Source: G963677085 sp963677085 (GTDB lineage: Bacteria; Planctomycetota; Planctomycetia; Pirellulales; Thermoguttaceae). From it: a stretch of DNA of 64,000 nt. This document shows, in pieces, positions 43,163 through 52,132 of the stretch (the first letter of the stretch is position 1; each line of letters starts with the position of its first letter). The stretch is from the NCBI GenBank assembly GCA_963677085.2, contig CAXXFH010000004.1, positions 744,001 through 808,000 on the forward strand, given 5' to 3'. The notes under the pieces are model-generated. The model did no database searches. It had not been told where the DNA came from and saw only the letters and a program-made list of their open reading frames with translations. The position numbers and the translations under genes are program-made.

Positions 43163-43438
43163 ACTCAAACTGAAAACGATGATTCGAGTTTTCGCTCCGA
43201 AGGGGCGAGAGACGAGGGATTAGGGGCGAGTGTTGTCGGTTTCGACTTGCGTTTTCACGCCCCTCGTCTCTTGCCCCTAACCCCTTGACACGCATTTATT
43301 GATTCCGCGGTTAATTGTGGAACATTTCGTTACGTTTTGTCCCCGCGGACCGGGCTCCCGTTGGTCGCCCTCGTTCCGCAAGCAATGCAGGCCCCAATAG
43401 TTGACGTTTTTTCTTCGTCGGACGTTTTCAGTTTGAGT
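43163..43438. repeat. 276-bp composite element bounded by 16-bp perfect inverted repeats
   Basis: ACTCAAACTGAAAACG (43163-43178) and its reverse complement (43423-43438) bracket the region between the SpoIID-like gene and tgt. Inside are opposed heptamer tracts (GGGGCGA, GAGACGA, GGGATTA, GGGGCGA from 43202; ACGCCCC, TCGTCTC, TTGCCCC, TAACCCC from 43257) and a full copy of the 106-bp repeat (43298-43403). There is no open reading frame for a transposase. It resembles a nested, MITE-like element. Confidence 0.8.
43298..43403 (+). repeat. 106-bp dispersed repeat, copy 3
   Basis: Two mismatches in 106 bp against the reverse complement of 13935-14040. It ends 68 bp before the tgt ATG and has the same orientation as tgt. 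Confidence 0.92.
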
Positions 43439-43471
43439 GAGTAGTAACCAGAGAATCGAGCGACCGCGAGC

Positions 43472-44599
43472 ATGAGTGTCCCCTCCCCTGCCCCGTTTTG
43501 CTTTGAATTGCATCATCAAGACGCCCGATGTGCGGCTCGACGGAGCACATTTCACACCCCGCACGGTTCCGTTGAGATGCCGGCTTTCATGCCGGTGGGA
43601 ACACTCGGCTCGGTAAAAGGTTTGGAGTTGGAGCAGGTTCGCGCCACGGGCGCCGAGATGGTGTTGGCCAACACCTATCACCTCGCACTTCGCCCGGGAG
43701 AAGACATCGTCGAATCGCTGGGTGGGCTGCATGGTTTTTCGGGCTGGCAGGGGCCGATCCTCACCGATAGCGGCGGTTTCCAGATCTTTAGTCTTGCCCA
43801 TCGCACCAAAGTTACCGAAGAACACGCGGCGTTTCAGTCGCACATCGATGGTCGCCGCGTGGTGATTTCGCCGGAGCGCGCCGTGGCGATTCAAGAGGCC
43901 CTGGGGAGCGACGTGGCCATGGTACTCGATCACGTGGTGGCCTTGCCAAATCGACCGGAAGTGGTTCGCGACGCTGCCGAGCGAACGATCCGTTGGGCCC
44001 GGCGCTGCCAGCAGGCGGCCACCCGCTCGGATCAGGCCCTGTTTGCCATCGTCCAGGGAGGGCTCGATCCGGCGATGCGGGCAGACTGTGCTCATCGGCT
44101 GGCCGAGTTGGACTTCCCGGGTTATGCCGTGGGGGGATTGAGCGTAGGTGAGCCTCCCGAGCAGATGTATCGCACACTGGACGTTACCGTGCCCGAGCTG
44201 CCGGCCGACCGCCCTCGCTACCTCATGGGAGTGGGACGCCCGGAGGATTTGCTCGAAGCGATCCGTCGCGGGATCGACCTGTTCGACTGCGTTATGCCCA
44301 CCCGAAATGGTCGCAACGCCCAGGCTTTCACCGATGAGGGGCCCCTGCGACTGCGTAACCTGAAATACGAACGGGACGAACGTCCACTTCAGCCGGGGTG
44401 TCCGTGTGCGGCATGCCGCCGCAGCCGAGGGTATATCCGACACCTTTTTATGGCCAAGGAGATGTTGGGCCCCATTTTGCTATCGATTCACAACCTTGCC
44501 TACTACCAACGCTTGGTGGCCGACGCTCGCCGGGCGATCGAACGCGATCAATTCGAGACGTTTCGCGAAGAGAAACTGCGGGGATGGGGTGTGGTTTGA
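43472..44599 (+). CDS. tgt: Queuine tRNA-ribosyltransferase
   Basis: Tgt exchanges guanine at position 34 of GUN-anticodon tRNAs for preQ1 on the route to queuosine. The 375-residue protein has the substrate-site LTDSGGFQIFSL, the catalytic Asp in DLFDCVMPTRNGRNAQAFT and the zinc ligands in CPCAACRRSRGYIRHLF with a downstream His (SIHNLAYY). Its downstream neighbours are yajC and secDF, the common tgt-yajC-secD-secF order. Confidence 0.96.
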   Translation: MSVPSPAPFCFELHHQDARCAARRSTFHTPHGSVEMPAFMPVGTLGSVKGLELEQVRATGAEMVLANTYHLALRPGEDIVESLGGLHGFSGWQGPILTDSGGFQIFSLAHRTKVTEEHAAFQSHIDGRRVVISPERAVAIQEALGSDVAMVLDHVVALPNRPEVVRDAAERTIRWARRCQQAATRSDQALFAIVQGGLDPAMRADCAHRLAELDFPGYAVGGLSVGEPPEQMYRTLDVTVPELPADRPRYLMGVGRPEDLLEAIRRGIDLFDCVMPTRNGRNAQAFTDEGPLRLRNLKYERDERPLQPGCPCAACRRSRGYIRHLFMAKEMLGPILLSIHNLAYYQRLVADARRAIERDQFETFREEKLRGWGVV

Positions 44600-44724
44600 C
44601 GATTACGAGGTGATATCCCCCTTTGTGGCGGAGTTGCGGGCGCGAGGTCGTGCCTGGCGGCGATTGCACCGATTCGGTGGGCGGCCCTAGTGGTCTGTTC
44701 ATCTTGAGGTTTGAAGTCATGGGT

Positions 44725-44791
44725 CGGGTGGCCATCGGTGGCTTGCCCACCCTTGCCGAATCAGGGGTAGGCAAGCTGTCCCTGGCACCCG
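44725..44791. repeat. GGGTGCCAC-type inverted-repeat element
   Basis: Ends CGGGTGGCCA (44725-44734) and CTGGCACCCG (44782-44791) form an imperfect inverted repeat with inner GGCTTGCC/GGCAAGC complementarity. It lies between tgt and yajC. Confidence 0.65.
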
Positions 44792-44895
44792 TGAAGTCAA
44801 CGTGATTGGACCGCTAGCATTGTGTTGCGCCGCGGAGGTCCCCTTGCTCGTTGGGGGGGAAGCGTTTATGATACCGGGCTACGACGACGCGGCAG

Positions 44896-44933
44896 GGCCC
44901 GGCACCAAGTAGCGGCCGGGCCGTTTGTGTTTT
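44896..44933 (+). terminator. Possible terminator between tgt and yajC
   Basis: Stem GGCCCGGC (44896-44903) pairs with GCCGGGCC (44915-44922), followed by GTTTGTGTTTT. It is 300 bp after the tgt stop and 137 bp before the yajC start, so it would separate the two transcripts. The T tract is interrupted, so efficiency is uncertain. Confidence 0.5.
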
Positions 44934-44983
44934 CCCAGGGCGGCAGGGCCGCCAACCAAACGGTGTTACCGCACCCAGGCAGG

Positions 44984-45004
44984 AAACCGCTCCCGTTGGT
45001 CGCC
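44984..45004 (+). repeat. Fragment of the 106-bp repeat family upstream of yajC
   Basis: AAACCGCTCCCGTTGGTCGCC matches the core of the family with few changes. It lies 65 bp before the yajC start in the same orientation; flanking similarity is weak. Confidence 0.5.
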
Positions 45005-45069
45005 AATCTTTGTCAAAAATTTAACGATCTTTGATATTAGTAATCCAGAATGTGGATCGAGGTTTGACC

Positions 45070-45420
45070 GTGAACAGTATTTGGTTGATAGATTTGGCGC
45101 TGTTGGCACAGCAGGATAAAGGTGCGGCCGGTTTGGCTTCACTCATACTGCCATTCGTGGTGATTGGTGCTCTTTTCTACTTCCTGCTCGTGGTACCGCA
45201 GAAGCGCGACCAGAAACGCCGTCAGCAAATGCTCTCGGCCGTGAAGAAAAACGACCGCGTTCTGACCATCGGTGGTATTTATGGCGTGGTTACCAACGTG
45301 CAAGTCGATACGGATGAAATTACCATCAAAGTCGACGAAAACACCAACACCAAGCTTCGCCTTTCACTCGGTTCCATTGCCCGGGTACTCAACGAAGAGT
45401 CCGCCGAAGAAAAGAAATAG
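45070..45420 (+). CDS. yajC: Preprotein translocase accessory subunit YajC
   Basis: YajC is a small inner-membrane protein associated with SecDF. The 116-residue protein has one membrane helix (about 21-42, SLILPFVVIGALFYFLLVVPQ) followed by the basic KRDQKRRQQML stretch and the conserved NDRVLTIGGIYGVVTNV region. GTG at 45070, with GAGG about 7 bp upstream, is the best start. It lies 93 bp upstream of secDF. Confidence 0.93.
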   Translation: MNSIWLIDLALLAQQDKGAAGLASLILPFVVIGALFYFLLVVPQKRDQKRRQQMLSAVKKNDRVLTIGGIYGVVTNVQVDTDEITIKVDENTNTKLRLSLGSIARVLNEESAEEKK

Positions 45421-45513
45421 ATATCACTTCCGAGGTTCAATCCGCGTAGCGTTCACTGTTTTGAACCGTAACCGCTAACCGTTTTCCTACGTGACCTTCA
45501 GGAACGAAGTCCC

Positions 45514-48500
45514 ATGACTCTGCCCCCTTACGCCTATTTGCTCATCGCGGCATGTGTGTTCATCGTGCCGATCCTTCTCGGTAACTTTTTGGCGCGTCGC
45601 TTTCGCATGCCGGACTACGGCTGGAAAATCGCACTGATTCTCTTCTCCGTTCTTGCCGGTGTGGCGATCGTGAGTTTTGGCGGGGCGCCGAAGTTGGGAA
45701 TCGACCTCAGCGGTGGTGTCATCCTGATCTACGAAGTGGCGCCCGAAGAAAAGTTGCCCGAACAGCCACAAGCCGAAAATGAGCAAGCAGGAGAGGGCGA
45801 AGAAGGAGCACCGGCGGCCGAAGGCGAACGCAAATCCATCGATATGGACAAACTGATCGCCGCGGTGAAGCTCCGCGTCGATCCGGGCGGCATCAAGGAA
45901 GTGACCATTCGGCCCTACGGTCCCGACCAGATCGAAATCATCATTCCGAACGTCGACGAGGCCGAACGCAAACGTATCGAAGAGAAGGTCAGTCAGGCCG
46001 GTACGCTGGAGTTCCGTATCCTGGCCAACAACCGAGACCACAAGCCGTTGATTGAAAAGGCCCAGGCCCTGAGTGAAAATCGCATGATCGTTCGCGATTC
46101 GAAGGGTGGGGTGCTGGGACGCTGGGTACCGGTGAAACAAGGCGAGGAAAAGAGTTTCGACTACGGCGAAATCGCCCGGCGTTTTAAGAAGCGGCGCGAA
46201 CAGGAAATCATGGAAGTGCTGGTTGTCAAAGACAACATGGATGTGACCGGTGCGTTTCTGGACCGGGCATCTACCGGCACGGACCAAAAAGGACAACCCT
46301 GCGTCAACTTCATGTTCAATGCGGCGGGTGGTCAACTCTTCGGCGAGTTGACCAGCAGCAACCTGCCCGACGAAGTGCAGGATTTCTCCCGCAAGCTGGG
46401 CATCATCCTCGACGGCAATCTCTACTCGGCTCCGGCCATTCGCAGTACGATTTTCGACCGCGGCGAAATCACCGGTACGTTTACCGAAAAAGAAGTACAG
46501 GACTTGGTCGACGTGCTCAATGCGGGCAGCCTGCCTACGGCGTTGAACAAAGAGCCGATCAGCCGTTTGGTCACCGGCCCCACGCTGGGACGCGACACCA
46601 TTATCAAGGGCAGTCGAGCGATTGCCGGCTCGATGGTGCTGGTATTGGCTTTCATGCTCGTCTACTATCGTTTTTCTGGGATAATAGCGTGTCTGGCGCT
46701 GCTGATGAACTTGCTGCTGATCATGGCCGTTATGATCACGGTTAAAGCGGCGTTCACTCTGCCGGGCTTGGCCGGTCTGGTGCTCACGGTCGGTATGGCG
46801 GTGGACGCCAACGTGCTGATTTTCGAGCGTATTCGCGAGGAACGCACCCGGGGTGCGGCTCTTCGGATGGCTATCCGCAACGGCTTCGGCCGCGCTACGA
46901 CGGCCATCGTCGACGCCAACGTAACCACCCTGATTACGGCCATCGTGCTCTACGTGATTGGCACCGATCAAGTGAAAGGCTTTGCCGTTACCTTGCTGTT
47001 GGGTGTGGTGTTCAGTATGTACACCGCCATCTTCTGCTCTCGTGTGATATTCGACATCGCCGAGAAGCGTCGCTGGATTACCGAACTGAAAATGCTCCGG
47101 ATAATCGGGGGTACCAACATCGATTTCCTCGGCATGCGTTACGCGGCCGCGTTCGTCTCGATCGTAGCAATTATCATCGGGCTGGTTTGCGTGGGTGCAC
47201 GCGGCAAGGGCCTGTTGGATATCGACTTCACGGGCGGTGTCTCCGTGGAGATGGTCCTCACCGAACCGATGAGTACCAACGACGTGCGCAAGGCTTTGGA
47301 AGACCTAGATGACTTGGCGGTCAGCGACGTGCAGATTGAGGGTGAACCGCGTGGTCTGCGGTTCCGCATAAACACGTCGCAGGGTGATATAGTCAATTCC
47401 GAGGACCCCAACAAGGTGGAAAAGCCGGCGATCGTGGTTGTCGAGGAGAAGCTCCACGATGTGTTTGGCGACAAGTTGGCCACCAACGAAGTCACCTTGG
47501 GAGAGGTCAAGACCATTGGATCGTCAAAGGCGGCGATGCCCGAAACGCCCAAGAAAGAAAAAGAAACGCCGGCCAAGCCCGACGACAAGGCACAAAGCCG
47601 CAATGACCTGCCCGACGATTCCTACGTGGCCATGGTGGGGCCCGGTGCCCTGCTGCTAACGCAGACGGCACCGGCTGAAGGCGATTCGGCGAAAGCCTCG
47701 GAAGAGACGTCCGAGGAAAAGCCGGCTGCAAATGCCGACGAGAAATCGGCCGATAAGCCGGCTGAAAAACCAGCCGAAAAGCCGGCAGAGAAATCGGCTG
47801 CGGACAAAGCAAAGCCGGCAGAACAAGCTGCCGAAAAGGTGCAACCTGCCGAAAAGGCTCCCGCCGCTCAACCTGCGGAAGAGGAGGAGATCGTCGCGGC
47901 AGATCCCTTCGTGGGTGGAACGAGTACCACGATGACTTTCTCTCAAAATGTTAACCAACCGACGCTCATGAGCCTGTTCACCGACGAGTTTGGTGGTCCC
48001 GACGAAGTTCCGCTGTTGGAACTCTCAGACGAAAAGGGCAAGTATTTCCCGGGCGACAGCACTGCCTACCAAACCTGGAATGTGAAAATCGCATTGCCGC
48101 CGGCGGAAGCAACACCGCGGCTGCAGTCGCTCAAAAAACGCCTGGAAGACACGCCCTACTTCCCCTCCTCGAGCACGATTGGCGGCAAGGTGGCCGGCAG
48201 CATGCAGCGAGCGGCTATCGCCGCGTTGGTGGTCAGTCTGGTCTCCATCGTGGGATACCTCTGGATTCGGTTCCAGCGAGTCGTATTCGGTCTGGCGGCC
48301 GTCGTGGCCTTGGTGCACGATGTTCTGATTACCCTGGGAATGATCGCCGTCAGTGCCTATCTGGCCACGGTTCCCGGGATCCAAGAGCTTCTGTTGATCG
48401 ATCCTTTCAAAATCGGTCTCTCGGCCTTGGCCGCGTTTCTGACGATCATCGGTTACTCGCTAAACGATACGATCGTGGTCTTCGACCGCATTCGTGAAGT

Positions 48501-48747
48501 TCGCGGCAAGTCGCCCCATTTGACAGGCGACATGATCAACGCCAGTATCAACCAAACCTTGGCCCGGACCTTGCTTACCTCGATCACGACGTTGATCGTG
48601 GTGGTGGTCCTCTACATGTTCGGTGGGCAAGGGATCCACAGCTTCGCCTTTGCGTTGGTTGTGGGCGTGGTGGTCGGTACCTACAGTTCGATCTTCGTGG
48701 CATCACCCGTCTTGCACTGGATGACCGAGTCGGCAGAGAACAAGTAG
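45514..48747 (+). CDS. secDF: Fused protein-export membrane protein SecDF
   Basis: SecDF uses the proton gradient to pull exported proteins out of SecYEG. This 1077-residue fusion has SecD first (helices at about 6-24 and 33-55, LGIDLSGGVILIYEV, then helices after about 365 with GLVLTVGMAVDANVLIFERIREE) and SecF from about 525 (IDFTGGVSVEMVL, later GYSLNDTIVVFDRIRE). An Ala/Lys/Glu/Pro-rich stretch of about 140 residues (roughly 670-810, with KPAEKPAEKPAEK) interrupts the periplasmic domain of the SecF half; a shorter Glu-rich insert lies near 85-110. Both are probably disordered. Confidence 0.95.
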   Translation: MTLPPYAYLLIAACVFIVPILLGNFLARRFRMPDYGWKIALILFSVLAGVAIVSFGGAPKLGIDLSGGVILIYEVAPEEKLPEQPQAENEQAGEGEEGAPAAEGERKSIDMDKLIAAVKLRVDPGGIKEVTIRPYGPDQIEIIIPNVDEAERKRIEEKVSQAGTLEFRILANNRDHKPLIEKAQALSENRMIVRDSKGGVLGRWVPVKQGEEKSFDYGEIARRFKKRREQEIMEVLVVKDNMDVTGAFLDRASTGTDQKGQPCVNFMFNAAGGQLFGELTSSNLPDEVQDFSRKLGIILDGNLYSAPAIRSTIFDRGEITGTFTEKEVQDLVDVLNAGSLPTALNKEPISRLVTGPTLGRDTIIKGSRAIAGSMVLVLAFMLVYYRFSGIIACLALLMNLLLIMAVMITVKAAFTLPGLAGLVLTVGMAVDANVLIFERIREERTRGAALRMAIRNGFGRATTAIVDANVTTLITAIVLYVIGTDQVKGFAVTLLLGVVFSMYTAIFCSRVIFDIAEKRRWITELKMLRIIGGTNIDFLGMRYAAAFVSIVAIIIGLVCVGARGKGLLDIDFTGGVSVEMVLTEPMSTNDVRKALEDLDDLAVSDVQIEGEPRGLRFRINTSQGDIVNSEDPNKVEKPAIVVVEEKLHDVFGDKLATNEVTLGEVKTIGSSKAAMPETPKKEKETPAKPDDKAQSRNDLPDDSYVAMVGPGALLLTQTAPAEGDSAKASEETSEEKPAANADEKSADKPAEKPAEKPAEKSAADKAKPAEQAAEKVQPAEKAPAAQPAEEEEIVAADPFVGGTSTTMTFSQNVNQPTLMSLFTDEFGGPDEVPLLELSDEKGKYFPGDSTAYQTWNVKIALPPAEATPRLQSLKKRLEDTPYFPSSSTIGGKVAGSMQRAAIAALVVSLVSIVGYLWIRFQRVVFGLAAVVALVHDVLITLGMIAVSAYLATVPGIQELLLIDPFKIGLSALAAFLTIIGYSLNDTIVVFDRIREVRGKSPHLTGDMINASINQTLARTLLTSITTLIVVVVLYMFGGQGIHSFAFALVVGVVVGTYSSIFVASPVLHWMTESAENK

Positions 48748-49217
48748 TCTGGCCGTGTCGTCGCTTTCAATTGAGGCAACCCACGTGTGTGCCAATCCGG
48801 CCTCGTGTGGGTGCGGCCTGCGTGGTGCGCGGTTTTGAGACGGTCGGCCTGTGGTGGAAATTCGCCGTCGTGGGGGCGGGCGTGCTACGGGGCTTTTGTC
48901 CGGCAAACTTTCGCTAATCGTTAAAGGCTATGGCGGCAGGAATCGGTACGACCGTCGAAAGCCTTTCGCTCGTCCTGTGGCACTGCCGGTATTGGCTGTT
49001 GGGCGAGGTTGGCGCGAACCGTTTTGCCGTGATGCCCGATAGTAAATAGGAGCGAGACAAACGGTCGACTTCAAGAGGTTCCGTTGGTACTTGCGTCCGC
49101 ACTGAACGGTCGGTCAAGGCACGAAGCGGCACGAAATCGGGCTTCTGATGGTCGCCCTTCATTCGATTGGAAAAGGTCAATGGCTTAACGGCGGCAACGT
49201 CGTGAGGGACAGACGCG
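48748..49217. other. 470-bp gap upstream of the LysM gene
   Basis: No gene is supported. A diverged fragment of the 106-bp repeat lies at about 49105-49166 (listed separately). No T-tract terminator for secDF was seen. Confidence 0.45.
49105..49166 (+). repeat. Diverged fragment of the 106-bp repeat family
   Basis: CTGAACGGTCGGTCAAGG and ATCGGGCTTCTGATGGTCGC followed by CCTTCATTCG match the 57746 copy in order and spacing, with several changes. It ends 51 bp before the LysM gene in the same orientation. Confidence 0.6.
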
Positions 49218-49829
49218 ATGGGTGAAATGGATCCCCGAGTAAAAATCGCCGCTGCGTCCGGTGTGTTGTTGGGGGGCATTCTACTGGCGATGTTGTTTCG
49301 TCACGACACCCCACGTCGGCCTCAGGAGGCCTCCTCTCTAGGCGAGCGGCTTGAGCTGCGTAGCCAGACCGGGCGAGAATTCCGGGAAACACTCCCCGAG
49401 CACGCGCCGCGACGCTCCTTGGAACCGGCTGTGGTGGTGGCTACCCGACCGGAGCCCGAGCCGCCGGCCAGCGTGCGTCGCCCGATGAAGTCGGCCGCCC
49501 CGCCGCCCGCACTAGCTCACGCCTATCCCGATATGGCAGGCACCGGCGGCAGACGTGTGTTGGGGCCTATGAGGAAGGATCGAATACACACGATCGTCGA
49601 CGGCGACACCCTGCCAGCCCTGGCTGAGCGTTACCTCGGTTCGGCCGATCGTTTCTGGGAACTCTACGAAGCCAATCGCAACGTATTACCCAGCCCAGAA
49701 CTGTTGCCGATTGGCAAGAAGATCAAGATTCCCGCCGGGCAACCTACTCGCGAGACGGACGAGCAGAGTCTTCGATCGTCTCGGGCAGTTATTCCCGTTC
49801 ACCCCACGCTATCCGGAGAGCCCTGGTGA
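49218..49829 (+). CDS. Membrane-anchored LysM-domain protein
   Basis: The 203-residue protein has an N-terminal membrane segment (about 9-26, IAAASGVLLGGILLAMLF), a Pro/Arg/Glu-rich linker and one LysM domain near 121-172 (IHTIVDGDTLPALAERYLGSADRFWELYEANRN, then LLPIGKKIKIP). LysM binds peptidoglycan or chitin sugars, so it probably tethers to the wall. Met4 (49227) is an alternative start. It is not clearly in an operon. Confidence 0.87.
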   Translation: MGEMDPRVKIAAASGVLLGGILLAMLFRHDTPRRPQEASSLGERLELRSQTGREFRETLPEHAPRRSLEPAVVVATRPEPEPPASVRRPMKSAAPPPALAHAYPDMAGTGGRRVLGPMRKDRIHTIVDGDTLPALAERYLGSADRFWELYEANRNVLPSPELLPIGKKIKIPAGQPTRETDEQSLRSSRAVIPVHPTLSGEPW

Positions 49830-49882
49830 CACGGGGCGAATACGGTGTCTTGCCGTGTTTCGGTGACCGAACCGCCGGCGCG

Positions 49883-50923
49883 TTACCGGTACGGGTTTGT
49901 CCGTTCGCTCCACTGGAACGGCCGGTTGGCGGCACGATAGTGGATGAATTGGGCGATCGTCTTTTCCAGCCCAAGGCTTTGCACGCCCAGGAGTTTCGTG
50001 CCCTGTAAACTGGTGTCGAGGGCGCCGTAGAAGAGATCCTGCTTAGCCGCCCGCTCGTCTTCCGACGGTGTTGGGTGCAGCGGCTGTAGCATGCTGTGAA
50101 GTCGCTTGGCGTCGCGGACTGCCCGCGAGTTGTCCTTGCCTACCGTGATCAAAAACGATACTTCTCGGCGGAAGTCGAGGGCCACAGGCATACGGAAATC
50201 CATGGTTTCCGGTTCTTTGAACGCTTGCTTCAACTGCGGATCCCAAACTCGTATCGTCAGGTTCTGGCCGGTCAACGCGGTTCGTAGCGGCAAGCCTGTG
50301 GTGTTCCATTCTGGTGAGATAAGTACAACGGCCTTAACGTCTTGCCCCTGTTTGCGATTGCCTTCGGGCGGAAGATTCCAGTCGAGTCGGGCGAAGTTCA
50401 TGGCCACCGAGGCGCCCATTTCGGCACCCACGAGAACTAGCTTTTCGATGTTCAGCTCGCCGTCGTTGTTCTTGTCGATTAGAAACTGCTTTGCTCGCAA
50501 CACGTCGAATCGAACCATGTCGATGAAGTCCTGGCGTCCCAGGGTGCTTGCCTTCATCGGCACACTATAGCCACGGCGCGAAGTGCTTTCGCCATGTCCC
50601 CGCAAGTCGGGCACAAGTACCGCGTAGCCTTTTTGCTGCAGGTACGGAGCCAACTGGCGATAGTCGGCCCGGCTACCCTTGAACATATGCAGCAAAATGA
50701 CGGGTACCGTCTCTTTGCTCGATGTGCCCGGGTAGTAGGTAGCCTCGAGCTTCACCCCGTCGCTTGTCGTCAGGGAGATATCTTCCGGAGGCGGTATCGC
50801 GGGGCCTTCGTTGTTTTGCGCCCACAAAGGCGAGGCCATCCAACTCGTAGCCAGCATCCCCACTACCCAAAGGGTTCCAACTCGCAACGGATCGACGATC
50901 GAGAAGATTTGGCGCACGTTCAT
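49883..50923 (-). CDS. Secreted alpha/beta-hydrolase-fold protein with Glu at the nucleophile position
   Basis: The 346-residue protein has a signal peptide (about 14-35, ending SPLWAQ). The hydrolase fold is clear: VPVILLHMFKGSRADYRQLAPYLQQKGYAVLVPDLRGHGES. The nucleophile elbow reads LVGAEMGAS (164-172), with Glu168 where Ser is required, and the C-terminal His region is not evident. It is therefore likely non-catalytic or altered. A short loop DKNNDGELN (about 150-158) resembles an EF-hand calcium loop. Converges on the LysM gene. Confidence 0.78.
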   Translation of the reverse strand: MNVRQIFSIVDPLRVGTLWVVGMLATSWMASPLWAQNNEGPAIPPPEDISLTTSDGVKLEATYYPGTSSKETVPVILLHMFKGSRADYRQLAPYLQQKGYAVLVPDLRGHGESTSRRGYSVPMKASTLGRQDFIDMVRFDVLRAKQFLIDKNNDGELNIEKLVLVGAEMGASVAMNFARLDWNLPPEGNRKQGQDVKAVVLISPEWNTTGLPLRTALTGQNLTIRVWDPQLKQAFKEPETMDFRMPVALDFRREVSFLITVGKDNSRAVRDAKRLHSMLQPLHPTPSEDERAAKQDLFYGALDTSLQGTKLLGVQSLGLEKTIAQFIHYRAANRPFQWSERTNPYR

Positions 50924-51422
50924 GGTTGACTAGCTCTTGCTCTGGGCTACGAATGTCTGAGATCGAAAAGGGCTTGGCACCCCAGCCGAGGTGGAGCACC
51001 GAGGATCGAGCCCCAAGCGGCCCGCTCCTCCGCCTCCAGGGCGCAAGACCAGACTGGCGGACTCCTTCCCTAATCTCTATGGTAAGTACGATGTTACGAC
51101 ACGTCAATGTTTGCGACGGTTGGACCCTTGAGACGGGGGTGGGTCGCCTGGCGGCTGCGTTGGGTCCTGGCCCGAATTACTCGGCCAATCCCACGACGCA
51201 CGGCTGCAAGGCTCTGCGGCAGGCCGTGAGCAAGCCGCGATGTGCCCCTCGCTGGGGTGTCAGCGACGGCTTGTCCGCCACGATGGAAGCAAGGCAGGTG
51301 AGCTTCCCTGGGCACTCGCCAACCGAAAGTAACGGATCGCCAGGGATTCCACGTGCCGCATGGGAACCAGGAAATAGACCAGTCCCCGACCATGGCCCCG
51401 TTACGCGTATTGAGAATTCGCG
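50924..51422. other. 499-bp gap with one copy of a 26-bp dispersed repeat
   Basis: No gene is supported. The 26 bp at 51255-51280 are the reverse complement of 60126-60151 with one mismatch (core GCGGACAAGCCGTCGCTG). Rest of the gap: no hairpin with a T tract, no clear promoter. Confidence 0.55.
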
Positions 51423-52085
51423 TTAGTCAAGAATGGTTGCGTCGGGGGCAAAGTTGTCGCGGGGATCGTGCGGGTAGAAGTGGCAGGCGATCTGCCGGGC
51501 GACGATACCGATGAAGCGGCGACGGAACTGTTTCTCAGGCATCGAAGAGCTTTCAACCCCGCCACTCGGCGGATAGAGTGACTGCGGCATGGGTTTCTCG
51601 AAAACCTCTTTGCCTCCCGCTTTGCAGTCGCAGACGGTGATCGTGGCGTCGGCCCTGCCCTGGTAGAGCGTTTGTCCTTGGTAAATTCCGAAGTCGCCCA
51701 GGTCGATTCCCACCACGAAATCCACGTCAAACGCCTCGCCGACTTCGGCGAATTCCGACCAATCGTAATTGTTATCAAGCCAGTCGGCCACCTTGCGATG
51801 CTCGATAACCTCGACCTTTTTGACGTTGGCTGCCAGCAGGCGTGAAACTTCGCGGGCAAGATCGCGTGCGACTTCGGAGTCCTGGAAGGTAAGGCTGGTC
51901 GCCGGGCGGCACACCACTAATACCTTCTTCTCTTCAAGCCCGCCGAAATCGGGATCGACATCCGTTCCTTTGATTAGGTAGGCGGCGGTGGTGGCAAGCG
52001 ACGTGCAGCCAATACCCGACGTGATAACGGCAAGCAGGCCCAAGGCGGCCACGAGGTGTCCGTGCCTCCGAAACGCGCGATCCAT
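51423..52085 (-). CDS. Probable lipoprotein of unknown function
   Basis: The 220-residue protein has a lipoprotein signal (about 11-27, LVAALGLLAVITSGIGC) with Cys27 as lipidation site. The domain that follows (KKVLVVCRPATSLTFQDSEVARDLAREVSRLLAANV, then VEVIEHRKVADWL and VDFVVGIDLGDFGIYQGQTLYQGRAD) resembles periplasmic domains that read an alpha/beta fold similar to TolB-N or LpoB-type proteins; the match is loose. The ATG at 52085 is preferred to a start 25 codons upstream. Next gene upstream is a DUF2752 protein. Confidence 0.72.
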   Translation of the reverse strand: MDRAFRRHGHLVAALGLLAVITSGIGCTSLATTAAYLIKGTDVDPDFGGLEEKKVLVVCRPATSLTFQDSEVARDLAREVSRLLAANVKKVEVIEHRKVADWLDNNYDWSEFAEVGEAFDVDFVVGIDLGDFGIYQGQTLYQGRADATITVCDCKAGGKEVFEKPMPQSLYPPSGGVESSSMPEKQFRRRFIGIVARQIACHFYPHDPRDNFAPDATILD

Positions 52086-52132
52086 CGTATTGCTTCCTTG
52101 CTTTGTTGATGTCGGCAACGTTATCGCTGCAA

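Noticed and set aside
43277..44443. Minus-strand frame opposite tgt running into the 106-bp repeat
   Set aside because: The tgt catalytic and zinc motifs are on the plus strand; the frame's similarity to other frames comes from the repeat itself.
45487..46971. Minus-strand frame of 494 codons opposite secDF
   Set aside because: Covers the conserved SecD half in antisense; no domain recognised.
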